A stretch of 64,000 nt of DNA from contig NC_016604.1 in the NCBI RefSeq assembly GCF_000230895.2, positions 3,162,001 through 3,226,000 on the forward strand. The letters are read 5' to 3'. The stretch's first letter is position 1. Every line of letters begins with the position of its first letter. Below, piece after piece: positions 26,336 through 35,621 of this stretch. The position numbers and the translations under genes were made by a program. The notes under the pieces are model-generated. The model was not told the DNA's origin, did not search any database, and worked only from the letters and a program-made list of their open reading frames with translations. The stretch comes from Mycolicibacterium rhodesiae NBB3 (GTDB lineage Bacteria > Actinomycetota > Actinomycetes > Mycobacteriales > Mycobacteriaceae).

Positions 26336-27796
26336 GTGAATGAAAGTGCTGTCGGACAGCTGAGCCGCCGACGTAAGGCCTTCGTCTTGGCGTCCTGCTG
26401 CATGAGCGTGCTGATTGTGTCGACTGACGTGACGATCGTCAACGTTGCAATCCCGAGCATCCGCGCCGAGTTTTCGGCGTCGCCTTCGCAAATGCAGTGG
26501 CTCGTCGACATTTACACCTTGATGGTGGCCTCGCTGTTGCTGCTCTCGGGTGCCACGGCCGACCGATTCGGCCGGCGGCGCACATTGCAGATCGGGTTGA
26601 TGGTCTTCGCATCGGCCTCCCTACTCTGCAGCGTGGCTCCCAACGTCGAAACGCTGATCGGCGCCCGCTTCCTGCAAGCTATCGGCGGCTCGATGCTCAC
26701 CCCTGCTGGATTGTCGATCGTCACTCAGGTGTTCACCGGCAGAGTGGAGCGCGCACGTGTGATCGGCATATGGGGGGGCGTCGTAGGCATCTCGATGGCG
26801 TTGGGTCCGATCGTGGGCGGAATACTTATCGAGTACGTCGACTGGCGAGCAGTGTTCTGGATCAACGTGCCGATCTGCGCAGTAGCCGTACTATTGACCG
26901 CTGTCTTCGTTCCCGAATCCAAGTCGGTCACCATGCGCGACGTCGACTTGATCGGCTTGGGCCTGGGCATGGCCTTCCTGTTCGGACTGGTTTTCGTGCT
27001 CATCGAGGGGCCAGGAATGGGCTGGACCGACACGCGCGTCGTCGTCACATGCGGTCTCTCAGCCATTGCGTTCGCGATTTTCCTGCGCTACGAGTCACGC
27101 CGCCCCGACCCGTTCGTCGAGCTGCGATTCTTCCGCAGCATCCCGTTCGCTTCGGCGACGGCCATCGCGGTGTGCGCATTCGCTGCATGGGGCGCGTTCG
27201 TATTCATGATGTCGATGTATTTGCAAGGGGAGCGCGGGCTCTCCGCGGTGCACACGGGCCTGATGTTTCTGCCCGTCGCAGTCGGCGCACTCATTTTCTC
27301 GCCTCTGTCTGGCCGGCTGGTGGGGCGATTCGGTGCCAGACCGTCGCTGATGATCGCCGGGGCGTTGATTGCCGCCGCGACTCTAATGTTCGCGCAGTTG
27401 AGCGACGCTACCCCGCAATGGCAGATGCTGGTCGCCTTCGCGGTCTTCGGCATCGGTACTTCGATGGTGAACGCACCGATCACCAACGCGGCCGTCAGCG
27501 GTATGCCGATCGACCGTGCCGGTGCGGCGGCGGCCATCACGTCCACCAGCCGCCAGGTGGGCGTGGGAATCGGTGTGGCCCTTTGCGGTTCGGTCGCTGG
27601 TACGGCACTGGGCGACACCAACGTCGATTTCGCGGTCTCCGCCCGGCCGCTTTGGCTGGTGTTCGCCGGAGTTGGTGTGCTAATTATCGCGCTCGGTGTC
27701 TATTCGACGTCGAAGCGTGCGCTGCGCTCAGCAGAGCACCTGGCGCCGCTGATCGCAGGAACCGATCCGCGACGGGAGGCTGCCGGTGTCGCATAA
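26336..27796 (+). CDS. MFS transporter, DHA2 (EmrB/QacA) family
   Basis: A 486-aa drug:H+ antiporter of the 14-helix DHA2 type. It has STDVTIVNVAIPSI in helix 1, then the motif-A loop GATADRFGRRR, then GGSMLTPAGLSIV, and the motif-C-like GIWGGVVGISMALGPIVGG. It probably exports toxic aromatics or metabolites, though uptake cannot be excluded. GTG 26336 is the start. The stop overlaps the start region of the MarR gene at 27786 by 11 bp, a common exporter-regulator pairing. Confidence 0.92.
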   Translation: MNESAVGQLSRRRKAFVLASCCMSVLIVSTDVTIVNVAIPSIRAEFSASPSQMQWLVDIYTLMVASLLLLSGATADRFGRRRTLQIGLMVFASASLLCSVAPNVETLIGARFLQAIGGSMLTPAGLSIVTQVFTGRVERARVIGIWGGVVGISMALGPIVGGILIEYVDWRAVFWINVPICAVAVLLTAVFVPESKSVTMRDVDLIGLGLGMAFLFGLVFVLIEGPGMGWTDTRVVVTCGLSAIAFAIFLRYESRRPDPFVELRFFRSIPFASATAIAVCAFAAWGAFVFMMSMYLQGERGLSAVHTGLMFLPVAVGALIFSPLSGRLVGRFGARPSLMIAGALIAAATLMFAQLSDATPQWQMLVAFAVFGIGTSMVNAPITNAAVSGMPIDRAGAAAAITSTSRQVGVGIGVALCGSVAGTALGDTNVDFAVSARPLWLVFAGVGVLIIALGVYSTSKRALRSAEHLAPLIAGTDPRREAAGVA

Positions 27797-28229
27797 TCCA
27801 GAAGCGGACGAGGTCTGGCGCGTGATGACCACACTGGTCACCGACAACTGCGACAGCTGGAGGCGAGCGACCGCCGACCAAACGGGGCTGCCATTCAGTC
27901 GCATCCGAATCCTGCTCCGGCTGGCCCGTGGTTCGATGACCGTCAAAGAGGTCGCGCAAGCCGTGACAATCGATGCCCCGGCGGCCACGGTGGCGGTCAA
28001 CGATCTGGAGGACCGCGGGCTAGTCATGCGTCAGACTATTCCCACCAACCGGCGATGCAAAGTGGTTTCACTGACCGACCGCGGCTGGTCGATGGTGGCC
28101 GCGATCCATGGGATCGACGACCCGGCTCCCGAAGCGCTTGCGGCACTTGATAGTAACGAGCTAAAGGCTCTGCGAGTCGCGATAGCCAAAATCAGCGCTC
28201 CCGCCAAAACACCGCGGCGTGAACGCTGA
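27786..28229 (+). CDS. MarR family transcriptional regulator
   Basis: A 147-aa winged-helix regulator. The HTH region reads RLARGSMTVKEVAQAVTIDAPAATVAVNDLEDRGLVMRQ, and the wing is PTNRRCKVVSLTDRG. Start GTG 27786 lies inside the 3' end of the MFS gene, so the two are co-transcribed. It probably represses the exporter; the palindrome at 26223 is a candidate site. The RO operon at 28572 starts 342 bp downstream and could also be a target. Confidence 0.88.
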   Translation: MSHNPEADEVWRVMTTLVTDNCDSWRRATADQTGLPFSRIRILLRLARGSMTVKEVAQAVTIDAPAATVAVNDLEDRGLVMRQTIPTNRRCKVVSLTDRGWSMVAAIHGIDDPAPEALAALDSNELKALRVAIAKISAPAKTPRRER

Positions 28230-28571
28230 ACGAACGGCTGTCAGTCCACCAGTCGGCGCATGGACGGCTTGAACTAGGCGCGCCCCTACGTGGTGGTGAT
28301 GGACTTCGGCCATCGAGCCCACCGATCATCCTCGAAGTTAGCGTGTTCTTCGTCGCCGAGTTTCCAGGGGCCAAATGAAATTCAGCAATACCCAGTTAAT
28401 CCTGACGTGCCCCGACGTAGGTCTGCAGGGATGCCACCTAGCGCTGCAGGTACCACGGTAGCCTAAATAATAGCTTGCAAACAGTTGCTGTCCTATGTAA
28501 ACTTCGCAGTGGTGTAGCTCACGTGAGTGCTCATGTTTCTGCAGGCAGGAATCGACAGGAAGGTGCGCCTG
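28230..28571. other. Intergenic promoter region of RO operon
   Basis: 342 bp with no credible gene, AT-richer towards the right end. It contains the shared AGCCTAAAT..TA.CTTGCA element at 28460-28483. The ribosome-binding site AGGAAGG at 28557-28563 is eight bases before GTG 28572. Confidence 0.5.
28460..28483 (+). promoter_or_regulatory. Element shared with 40619-40643
   Basis: AGCCTAAATAATAGCTTGCA continues ...AACA here. At 40619 the text is AGCCTAAATTTCTATCTTGCA followed by GATA. The two match at most positions after a 1-bp gap. Both precede the first gene of an oxygenase operon by 55-110 bp, which suggests common regulation. Confidence 0.4.
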
Positions 28572-29915
28572 GTGAATTCGATGGCGCCGGATGCGACGAC
28601 AATGCGACTATTAGAGAATGCGCGCGGCTCCATCCTGAAGGGCCGCCTCCCTGCGTCTCTCATTGCTAATGCGGCGCTCTACCAGCTTGAATTAAAGCGA
28701 GTATTTGGCAGGACATGGCAGTTTCTCTGCCACGAAGACGAGATCCCTAATCCAGGCGATTATGTTGTCCGCTACATCGCTGATAACTCTATTATTGTTG
28801 CGCGGCAGCAGGATATGACGATTCGGGCGATGTCGAACTCGTGCCGGCACCGCGGCACGCTGCTTTGCCGAACCGAGGCGGGGAATGAGTCGGCGTTCCA
28901 GTGCCCGTACCACGGTTGGACCTATCGAAACAACGGTGATCTCATCGCGATACCTGCGCAGCAGGCCGTCTACGGTGCTGCGTTCGACAAGAGTCGGCTA
29001 GGGTTGCGCGCTCTGCCGATGCTCGACTCGTACGCGGGCCTCGTTTTCGGGTGTGTGTCAGATGAGGCCCCAGGGCTGGATGAGTACCTCGGGGATATGC
29101 GCTGGTATCTCGACTTGATGATGAGTAAGAGCGCGGCCGGCATTCAGGTGTGGGGGGCTCCGCAGCGTTGGGTGATTGACGCGAACTGGAAGACAGGCGC
29201 TGACAATTTTGTTGGGGACGGCTATCACACGGTCATGACGCACCGCTCCATGTGCGAGTTGGGGTTGTTACCGCCCGATAATGTGGCCGTTTCGCCGGCG
29301 CACGTCAGCCTATCGGGGGGGCACGGGGCGGGCGTTTTAGGCGCACCCCCCGGCATACCCGCACCACCGTATATGGGCTATCCCGAGGAAATCGTCTCCG
29401 GTCTCAGCGAAGGTTACGGCGATGACGTCCATGGCGAGATGCTGAAACGGACAATGTTCATTCATGGCAATGTGTTCCCGAACTTGTCCTTCTTGAACGC
29501 CTTCATCGCCAAGGACGGCGAATCTATGCCGGTGCCCATTCTGACCTTGCGGCAATGGCGTCCTCTGGACGCGGCGCGCATGGAGGTGTGGTCGTGGTTC
29601 TTCGTGGAGCGCAATGCGCCCGAAGAATTCAAGCAACAGTCGTTTGAGACTTATGTTCGGACGTTCGGGGTTGGGGGCGTCTTCGAGCAGGATGACGCCG
29701 AGATATTCCAGGCTATTACCAAGGGAACCCGCGGCGAGTTGGCTGGTGGTGTGGAGTTGAACGTGGAGATGGGACTGGACAACTTGGCCCCTGATCCAAC
29801 GTGGCTGGGTCCGGGACGACCGTTGGCCAGTGGCTACGCCGAACAAAATCAGCGCGAGTACTGGAAGCAGTACTTCGACTATCTGGCCACCCCGAGAAGG
29901 GATGAGAACGTATGA
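28572..29915 (+). CDS. Ring-hydroxylating dioxygenase alpha subunit
   Basis: A 447-aa Rieske oxygenase large subunit. Rieske ligands are C91-x-H93 (CRHRG) and C111-x2-H114 (CPYHGW); the iron site is DNFVGDGYHTVMTH, with the aspartate in FEQDDAE. GTG 28572 is chosen over the upstream in-frame start at 28527 because AGGAAGG sits eight bases before it; ATG 28581 is also possible. It is the closest paralogue of the alpha subunit at 49041 (shared FLxHExE, PPDxxxxxPAHxSLxxGHG). The stop overlaps the beta start. Likely substrate is a polycyclic or bicyclic aromatic, by family inference. Confidence 0.95.
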   Translation: MNSMAPDATTMRLLENARGSILKGRLPASLIANAALYQLELKRVFGRTWQFLCHEDEIPNPGDYVVRYIADNSIIVARQQDMTIRAMSNSCRHRGTLLCRTEAGNESAFQCPYHGWTYRNNGDLIAIPAQQAVYGAAFDKSRLGLRALPMLDSYAGLVFGCVSDEAPGLDEYLGDMRWYLDLMMSKSAAGIQVWGAPQRWVIDANWKTGADNFVGDGYHTVMTHRSMCELGLLPPDNVAVSPAHVSLSGGHGAGVLGAPPGIPAPPYMGYPEEIVSGLSEGYGDDVHGEMLKRTMFIHGNVFPNLSFLNAFIAKDGESMPVPILTLRQWRPLDAARMEVWSWFFVERNAPEEFKQQSFETYVRTFGVGGVFEQDDAEIFQAITKGTRGELAGGVELNVEMGLDNLAPDPTWLGPGRPLASGYAEQNQREYWKQYFDYLATPRRDENV

Positions 29916-30454
29916 CGACAACGCTGCCGCAGGATCCACCTCAAGCTGCGAGGGTTTCGCGGGAGGTGCGTGAGGAAATCGAAGACTTCCTTTTCGACGA
30001 GGCTGATCTGTTGGATCGCGATGAGTTCGAGGAGTGGCTGGGATTGCTGGCACCGGATGTGCACTATTTCGCGCGCGTCCGTCAGACGCTTCGAAGAGCA
30101 GGGGGACCGGGGTTTTCTGAGCGCTCCATGCATTTGAACGATAACTACACGAGCCTGAAGATGCGTATTCAGCGGCACCGAACGTCGTCGGATTGGGCTG
30201 AGGATCCTCCCTCGCGGATCCGGCACTTCATAACCAACGTCAGGGTCAGGTCTGGTGACTGCGACGGTCGGTACCGAGTCACCTCGAATGCATTGCTGGT
30301 GCGCACGCGCGCGGACGAGGCCAAGGCGGAGACAGTCTCTGCCGAGCGCCGAGACATTATTCGTCGCGACGAGGGGGGATGGAAACTGGTCCAGCGCGAG
30401 ATCCTGCTGGATCACACCACGTTGCCCACGCACAACCTGTCATTCTGGATCTAA
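29912..30454 (+). CDS. Ring-hydroxylating dioxygenase beta subunit
   Basis: A 180-aa RO small subunit partnered with the alpha subunit at 28572. It has FLFDEADLLDRDEFEEWLGLLAPDVHYF, SRIRHFITNVRV, and the terminal LLDHTTLPTHNLSFWI. ATG 29912 overlaps the alpha stop (ATGA), so the pair is translationally coupled at equal stoichiometry. It is of the same subgroup as the betas at 81, 4985 and 50503. Confidence 0.95.
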   Translation: MTTTLPQDPPQAARVSREVREEIEDFLFDEADLLDRDEFEEWLGLLAPDVHYFARVRQTLRRAGGPGFSERSMHLNDNYTSLKMRIQRHRTSSDWAEDPPSRIRHFITNVRVRSGDCDGRYRVTSNALLVRTRADEAKAETVSAERRDIIRRDEGGWKLVQREILLDHTTLPTHNLSFWI

Positions 30455-30563
30455 GGTGCCGGTGAGCTTGACATCAACCTGGCGGCACCTCCGCCGAGAC
30501 TCCGGCCAACGAAAGTCGTTGCTGCCGAAAGAATCCGGGTCCGTCCTGAAGGTAGGCCGGTAG

Positions 30564-31595
30564 GTGCGCGCAGCTGTTTATCACGGTCGCGAAGACGTGC
30601 GAATCGAAGAACTTCCCGATCCGAGTCCACGTGCGGGAGAAGTGGTCATCGAGGTGGCCCGAGCGGGGATCTGCGGCACAGACCTGCACGAGTACATCGC
30701 CGGTCCGATGCATGCTGCACCAGGGGTCGTCATGGGGCACGAATATTCCGGGACGGTGGTCGGCGTCGGGCCCGGCGTGCACGAGTTCACCGAAGGTGAC
30801 CGGGTTTGCGGCGTCGGCGTTTTCGGCTGCGGTGAATGCGGCTCCTGCAAACAGGGCGCTGAAGCACTCTGCGGGACAGTCGGTTTCATCGGCTTCGCTC
30901 TCAATGGGGCACTTGCCCGCTACGCATCGGTGTCGGCGATGGCGTTGTTTCGCATCCCGGATGACATCAGTCTCGTCGAGGCTGCCGTCGTCGAACCGAT
31001 CGCGTCGGCGTACCACGCTGTTCGCCGTAGCCGGCTGGCAGCGGGTGAGACCGTCTTCATCGCCGGTGCCGGCGCGATCGGCCTTGCCCTTGTGCAGTTC
31101 TGCCTTGCTCAAGGTGCGACTCAGATCATCGTCAGTGAGGTTTCGGCATCGCGCCGCGTCGCCGCCCACCGGGTCGGGGCTACTCGCGTAATCGATCCTC
31201 TGGTCGAGGATCCAGTCGAGGTGGTTCAGACGTTGACACACGGAAACGGCGTCGATGTCTCCTTCGACGCCGCGGGCGTACAACCCGCGCTTGACGCGGC
31301 GTTGAGCGTTCTCCGCCCCCGCGGTCGATTGATGGTCGTGGCGATATGGGAGGCCGCGGCTGGTATCGACATCAATCGAAGCATCATGCGCGAAGCCAAT
31401 ATCGGCTTCTCGTTTTGTTATGAAGCCCAAAGTCAGGTTCCGGCAATTCTCACCTTACTTTCTGTTGGGGCCCTCAGCCTAAGTGAACTGATCACCGATG
31501 AGATCCCGTTGGACGCCGTGGTCAGTCAGGGTTTCGAGGAATTGCGCATCAACCGCGATGCACACATAAAAATACTGATCGACCCATCGGCATAG
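30564..31595 (+). CDS. Zinc-dependent medium-chain alcohol dehydrogenase
   Basis: A 343-aa MDR alcohol dehydrogenase paralogous to the one at 7827. Catalytic zinc ligands are C37 and H59-E60; structural zinc is bound by C89, C92, C95 and C103 in the loop GCGECGSCKQGAEALC. The cofactor motif is FIAGAGAIGLALVQ. GTG 30564 is the start, 109 bp after the RO beta gene. That both copies follow an RO gene set suggests a conserved role in processing an alcohol or diol from the RO product. Confidence 0.9.
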   Translation: MRAAVYHGREDVRIEELPDPSPRAGEVVIEVARAGICGTDLHEYIAGPMHAAPGVVMGHEYSGTVVGVGPGVHEFTEGDRVCGVGVFGCGECGSCKQGAEALCGTVGFIGFALNGALARYASVSAMALFRIPDDISLVEAAVVEPIASAYHAVRRSRLAAGETVFIAGAGAIGLALVQFCLAQGATQIIVSEVSASRRVAAHRVGATRVIDPLVEDPVEVVQTLTHGNGVDVSFDAAGVQPALDAALSVLRPRGRLMVVAIWEAAAGIDINRSIMREANIGFSFCYEAQSQVPAILTLLSVGALSLSELITDEIPLDAVVSQGFEELRINRDAHIKILIDPSA

Positions 31596-31646
31596 CTGCG
31601 ATCGCTACCCGCAGTGGATATCACGCCGCCGCACCAAAGGAGTTAA

Positions 31647-32900
31647 GTGTCCGCGAATATGGAGAGCCTTTTCGACGGTCTCACGGTCCTCGAGCTGGGG
31701 CACGTGATCGCGGCGCCTTTCGCTGCGTCGTTGATCGGCGACTTCGGAGCACAGGTCATCAAGATCGAAGACCCCGGCTCGGGCGACATGTTGCGCGGGT
31801 CCGGTCCCACGAAGGACGGAGTGCACCTTTGGTGGAAGTCCGCGGCCCGGAACAAGTCAAGCGTGGCTATCGATCTGCGCCTCCCCGAGGGGCAAGCGCT
31901 GGTGCGCAAAATGGTCGAACGCGCAGACGTGGTGATCGAAAACTTCCGTCCGGGAACGCTCGAGCGTTGGGGACTGGGATGGGAGGAACTGCACGCAGCC
32001 AACCCGCGGCTGATCATGTTGCGGATTTCTGGGTATGGCCAGATCGGCCCGGAGAGTGCGAAGCCTGGATACGGACGGGTCGGGGAGGCGATGAGCGGAG
32101 CGGTACACATCACCGGCCACCCTGACCGACCACCGACACATTTCGGTTTCTCCCTGGGCGATGTGACGACAGGAATCATGGGTGCATTCGCTGTTGCCGG
32201 AGCACTGTTCAAACGTGAAGTGATCGGGACTCGCTTCGATGGGGAATGTATCGATCTGGCTCTCTACGAATCACTGTTTCGTGGCATCGACTGGCAGGTC
32301 ATCCTCTACGACCAGTTGAACTTTGTTGCCGAGCGTCAGGGCAACCAGTTCCAGGTCAGCCCGTCACCCGTGTCAGATACTTATCTCAGTTGCGATGGGG
32401 TGTGGTACACCGTGGCGACCGGCACCGTGCGGTCAGTGCAGAGCCTTCTCGACCTGTTGGGCGGCACGACTCTGCGCAACGATCCGAGGTACGCGACTCA
32501 GGAGCTGCAGATGTTGCACCGCGAAGAGCTCGGCGAGATGGTTCGGAAGTGGTTCGCCGAAAACAACTCCGATATTGTCGAAAAGGCCTGCGCGAGTGCG
32601 GGCGTCGTTGCTGCGCGCATATTCACGCCGGCAGAGATGTTCTCAAGTCCCACGTTCGCGGCTCGCCAGAGCCTCGTCGAGGTCGCTGATCAGGAATTGG
32701 GTCCGGTCCGTGTCACCGGGGTGGTGCCGAGGCTGACGAACTTTCCCGGATCCGTACGCAGCACCGGGCCCCGTCTCGGGATCCACGGCAAAAGGGTGCT
32801 GACTGAGTGGCTCGGCTTGGCCGACTCGCAGTACGAGGCCCTGGTATCTAGGGGTGTCGTCGGAGCGGTCGACGTCGACGGAGAGGATCCCGGGCATTGA
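31647..32900 (+). CDS. CaiB/BaiF family III CoA-transferase
   Basis: A 417-aa family III CoA-transferase that moves CoA from a donor thioester to a carboxylic acid. Visible features are GLTVLELGHVIAAPFAA, NKSSVAIDLRLPEGQALV, ENFRPGTLERWGLG, and the likely catalytic aspartate D203 in ECIDLALYES. GTG 31647 follows AAAGGAGTTAA. It opens a run of CoA-thioester genes (thiolase-like, DUF35, double-hotdog dehydratase), so it probably activates an aromatic or alicyclic acid for side-chain removal. The stop overlaps TTG 32897 of the next gene. Confidence 0.9.
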   Translation: MSANMESLFDGLTVLELGHVIAAPFAASLIGDFGAQVIKIEDPGSGDMLRGSGPTKDGVHLWWKSAARNKSSVAIDLRLPEGQALVRKMVERADVVIENFRPGTLERWGLGWEELHAANPRLIMLRISGYGQIGPESAKPGYGRVGEAMSGAVHITGHPDRPPTHFGFSLGDVTTGIMGAFAVAGALFKREVIGTRFDGECIDLALYESLFRGIDWQVILYDQLNFVAERQGNQFQVSPSPVSDTYLSCDGVWYTVATGTVRSVQSLLDLLGGTTLRNDPRYATQELQMLHREELGEMVRKWFAENNSDIVEKACASAGVVAARIFTPAEMFSSPTFAARQSLVEVADQELGPVRVTGVVPRLTNFPGSVRSTGPRLGIHGKRVLTEWLGLADSQYEALVSRGVVGAVDVDGEDPGH

Positions 32901-34063
32901 CTGCGCTGCGCGACAAGGCCTGCATCGTCGGCGTTGGTCATACGGTCTACCGTCGTGGTGGTACTGAGTCGGCAACAGACCTTGGCCTGCAACTTGAAGC
33001 AGCCCGTGCCGCGATTGTGGATGCCGGGATGTCGCCTGGTGAGATCGATGGCCTCATCTGCCCTATCAACGGTGGCACGGCCGAAGACTTCGTAGCGAAT
33101 CTCGGCCTGACACAACTTCGTTACGCGGTGACATCCCATACCGGAGGGGCGGCAAGTGTGGCGGGTCTGGCCACTGCGGCGATGGCGGTGTGGTCGGGCG
33201 TCGCGCGTAGTGTCCTCATTGCCGCGGGCTGGTGTGGGTACTCCGGTCCGCGTGCCCGCGGGATGGCGTCGAGCGCGGAGATGGCGATAGGCAAGGTTGT
33301 TCGGGACTATTACGCCCCACATGGCGCGGTGTCGGCTGTGCACCAGTATGCGCTCGTGGCCGACCGATACGTCCGGAAGTACGACGTGCCGCCTGAAGCG
33401 TTGGGGGCCGTGGCAGTTGCGTTTCGCGCTAACGCGCAGCTCAACTCGAATGCGGTGATGTGCGGCCGTGAGTTGACGATGAAGGAATATCTCGACTCTC
33501 CACCGATCAGTACGCCGTTTCGTTTGTTCGATTGCAGTTTGGAAACCGACGGGGCAGCTGCAGTGGTGGTATCAGGGGCCGATTGTGCGGCGGACGGTCC
33601 GCACCGGCCGGTGTTTGTGATGAGTGTGGCGGAAGGGCGCCCATTTCCCGTCGATGAATTCGCCAACAGGGCAGACCCGTTGGAGATCGGGCTTGCCGAG
33701 GCGGCGCCGCGCGCATTTGCCGACGCTGGTGTCGCCCCGTCTGATATCGATCTGTTTGAGGTTTACGATAGTTTCACGATCAACGTGTTGCGTCAGATCG
33801 AAGCGACCGGGTTCTGTAAGGCCGGCGAAGCAGCGGATTTCGTGCTCGACGGGCATATCGCCGCCGACGGCTCGTTGCCGACGAATCTCAACGGCGGTTT
33901 GCTGTCCGAAGCGCACGTGCAGGGGATGAACAATCTGGTCGAGGCGGTGCGGCAGCTGCGCGGGGGCTTAGCGGAGCGGCAGGTCCACAATGCGGAGTTG
34001 GCGGTAGTGACCGGTATGGGCGGCGGATGGGGTTCAGGTGCTCTCGCCATATTGCGTCGGTGA
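32897..34063 (+). CDS. Thiolase-like lipid-transfer protein (retro-aldolase type)
   Basis: A 388-aa SCPx/Ltp-type thiolase-fold protein. The position of the usual nucleophilic cysteine reads GGAASVAGLATAA, so the acylated Cys is missing. C-terminal GMGGGWGSGALAIL and HVQGMNNL are family-typical. In characterised Ltp2/DUF35 pairs such proteins act as retro-aldolases on beta-hydroxyacyl-CoA rather than as thiolases, and a DUF35 gene follows at 34100. TTG 32897 overlaps the CoA-transferase stop (TTGA). It probably cleaves the side chain of a CoA-linked intermediate. An acetyl-CoA acetyltransferase reading is less likely given the missing cysteine. Confidence 0.88.
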   Translation: MTALRDKACIVGVGHTVYRRGGTESATDLGLQLEAARAAIVDAGMSPGEIDGLICPINGGTAEDFVANLGLTQLRYAVTSHTGGAASVAGLATAAMAVWSGVARSVLIAAGWCGYSGPRARGMASSAEMAIGKVVRDYYAPHGAVSAVHQYALVADRYVRKYDVPPEALGAVAVAFRANAQLNSNAVMCGRELTMKEYLDSPPISTPFRLFDCSLETDGAAAVVVSGADCAADGPHRPVFVMSVAEGRPFPVDEFANRADPLEIGLAEAAPRAFADAGVAPSDIDLFEVYDSFTINVLRQIEATGFCKAGEAADFVLDGHIAADGSLPTNLNGGLLSEAHVQGMNNLVEAVRQLRGGLAERQVHNAELAVVTGMGGGWGSGALAILRR

Positions 34064-34099
34064 CAGCGTCGTGACCGGCGGGTTCACGAGAGGCCCGGT

Positions 34100-34558
34100 G
34101 TGACACGAATGGGAGCGGATGTCGCAACACCGCCACTGCCATCCCTGGAAGGTCTCACGGCGGAGTTCTACGGCCATTGCCGACGTCAAGAGCTGTCGTT
34201 TCAGCGATGCTCAAGCTGCGGTCGTTGGCGTCATGTTCCTCGCCTGGCGTGCGTCGGGTGCGGCAGTACCGCATGGTCTTGGCAGAGGTCGTCGGGTAGG
34301 GGAGTGGTATTCAGCTTCACGGTTATTCACCGCGCGCTGCATCCCGGTTTCGACGAGGAAGTCCCGTTCGTGTGTGCCGTCGTCGAAATGGATGAGGGTG
34401 TGCGGATGGTGGCACGGATAGTGGACGAAGTTGCCGACCGGACAGCGACGCTGGCGGATGCGGCCGTCGAGGTTGTCTACGTGCACGTCGCCGATAATGT
34501 TGTGCTACCGGCATTTCGGCTGTCCACTGCGGAAGCGCGGGGCAATGACCGCCGCTGA
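34100..34558 (+). CDS. DUF35 OB-fold zinc-ribbon protein
   Basis: A 152-aa protein with a rubredoxin-like zinc ribbon (C37, C40, C51, C54) followed by an OB-fold (GRGVVFSFTVIHRALHPGFDEEVPFVCAVVEM). DUF35 proteins pair with thiolase-like Ltp proteins and bind CoA substrates. Here it sits directly after such a gene and before a dehydratase. The start is probably GTG 34100. Its last 14 bases overlap the dehydratase start ATG 34545. The arrangement argues for a functional complex of the two or three products. Confidence 0.88.
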   Translation: MTRMGADVATPPLPSLEGLTAEFYGHCRRQELSFQRCSSCGRWRHVPRLACVGCGSTAWSWQRSSGRGVVFSFTVIHRALHPGFDEEVPFVCAVVEMDEGVRMVARIVDEVADRTATLADAAVEVVYVHVADNVVLPAFRLSTAEARGNDRR

Positions 34559-35621
34559 CGAGTTACGCGATCGTGTCGGTGAGAAGATCCGCTTCCGCGG
34601 CGCCGACTCGGTGACGCAAAATGATATCCGCCGCAAATTAGAGGTTTTCACCTTTTCCTGCCCGCTGCATGACGACGAGGCGGCAGCGAAGTCACACGGC
34701 TACCTCGGCGTCGTGGCTCCGGTGACAATGACTCCGCTGTGGGGACTACCGCCGTATTGGGCACCGGGCCAGCCCAGTCCTTATCTGGCCGACGGGCAGG
34801 AAATGACAGGGAATATCACCGACACGTTGGCTCTGCCGTTCAGCCGATCGGTCAACGTCAGTAGCGAGTGGCAGTACCACACACCGCTATACCTCGGGGA
34901 CAGGCTGCATGGGACTACGACGATAATCTCGGTAGAGCAGAAGCGAACCCGGGTCGGTACCGGAATCTTCCTGCAATACGAATCAGAGTACTTGAAGGAT
35001 TCTGGAGAACTTGTCGCGCTCAACCGAAATACCGTCTTCAACTACGACGCCTCCACGCCTCGGCATGAGCCCGGCACTTCCGCACGCACCCAGCAGGGCG
35101 ACCGAGGTCCCCGCCCACTTCAAGTGCAAGATACCGATATCCGTGTCGATTGGACCACGCCACTTGAGTTCGACGACGTTGAGGTCGGTGCTGAAGTGCG
35201 CGGACCGGCTTTGGCCCTGACCTACCAACGCATTGTGATGAACATTGCCGCGGATCGCATGTTTTCCGGGATACACCACAGCGCCGCGGCCGCGCATGCC
35301 GCGGGGCTGCCGGACATCATCTTCAATACTCGTGGCCTGGAAACCCTTTTCGAGACCGGGCTTCGTCGCTGGATGGGCCTTGGCGGCAGGTTGGTGCACC
35401 TCGGTCCATTCAAGATGAGTGCCTCGATTCACCCGGGCGATGTGGTGCAGGCGCGATGGACTGTGACCGGCAAGCATGCGCAGGCGGGCGCAGAAGCCGT
35501 TGATCTCCAATTCGGCGTCTTCGCTGGGGATCGGCAAGCGGTGCAAGGGATTGCAACCATCACGCTCGATGGGAAAAGCAATGCTAATCAGAGTTCTGTA
35601 GGAGAAGGAGGGTTCCCTTGA
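34545..35621 (+). CDS. MaoC/FAS1-like double-hotdog dehydratase
   Basis: A 358-aa protein with two hotdog domains. The N-terminal FAS1-like dehydratase segment has DIRRKLEVFTFSCPLH and APVTMTPLWGLPPYW; the C-terminal MaoC-type domain has the likely catalytic dyad in DRMFSGIHH and HAAGLPDIIFN. It probably hydrates an enoyl-CoA to a beta-hydroxyacyl-CoA, the substrate for retro-aldol cleavage by the upstream thiolase-like protein. ATG 34545 overlaps DUF35; the frame is open back to 34431. The stop overlaps the TTG of the ferredoxin at 35618. Confidence 0.85.
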   Translation: MTAADELRDRVGEKIRFRGADSVTQNDIRRKLEVFTFSCPLHDDEAAAKSHGYLGVVAPVTMTPLWGLPPYWAPGQPSPYLADGQEMTGNITDTLALPFSRSVNVSSEWQYHTPLYLGDRLHGTTTIISVEQKRTRVGTGIFLQYESEYLKDSGELVALNRNTVFNYDASTPRHEPGTSARTQQGDRGPRPLQVQDTDIRVDWTTPLEFDDVEVGAEVRGPALALTYQRIVMNIAADRMFSGIHHSAAAAHAAGLPDIIFNTRGLETLFETGLRRWMGLGGRLVHLGPFKMSASIHPGDVVQARWTVTGKHAQAGAEAVDLQFGVFAGDRQAVQGIATITLDGKSNANQSSVGEGGFP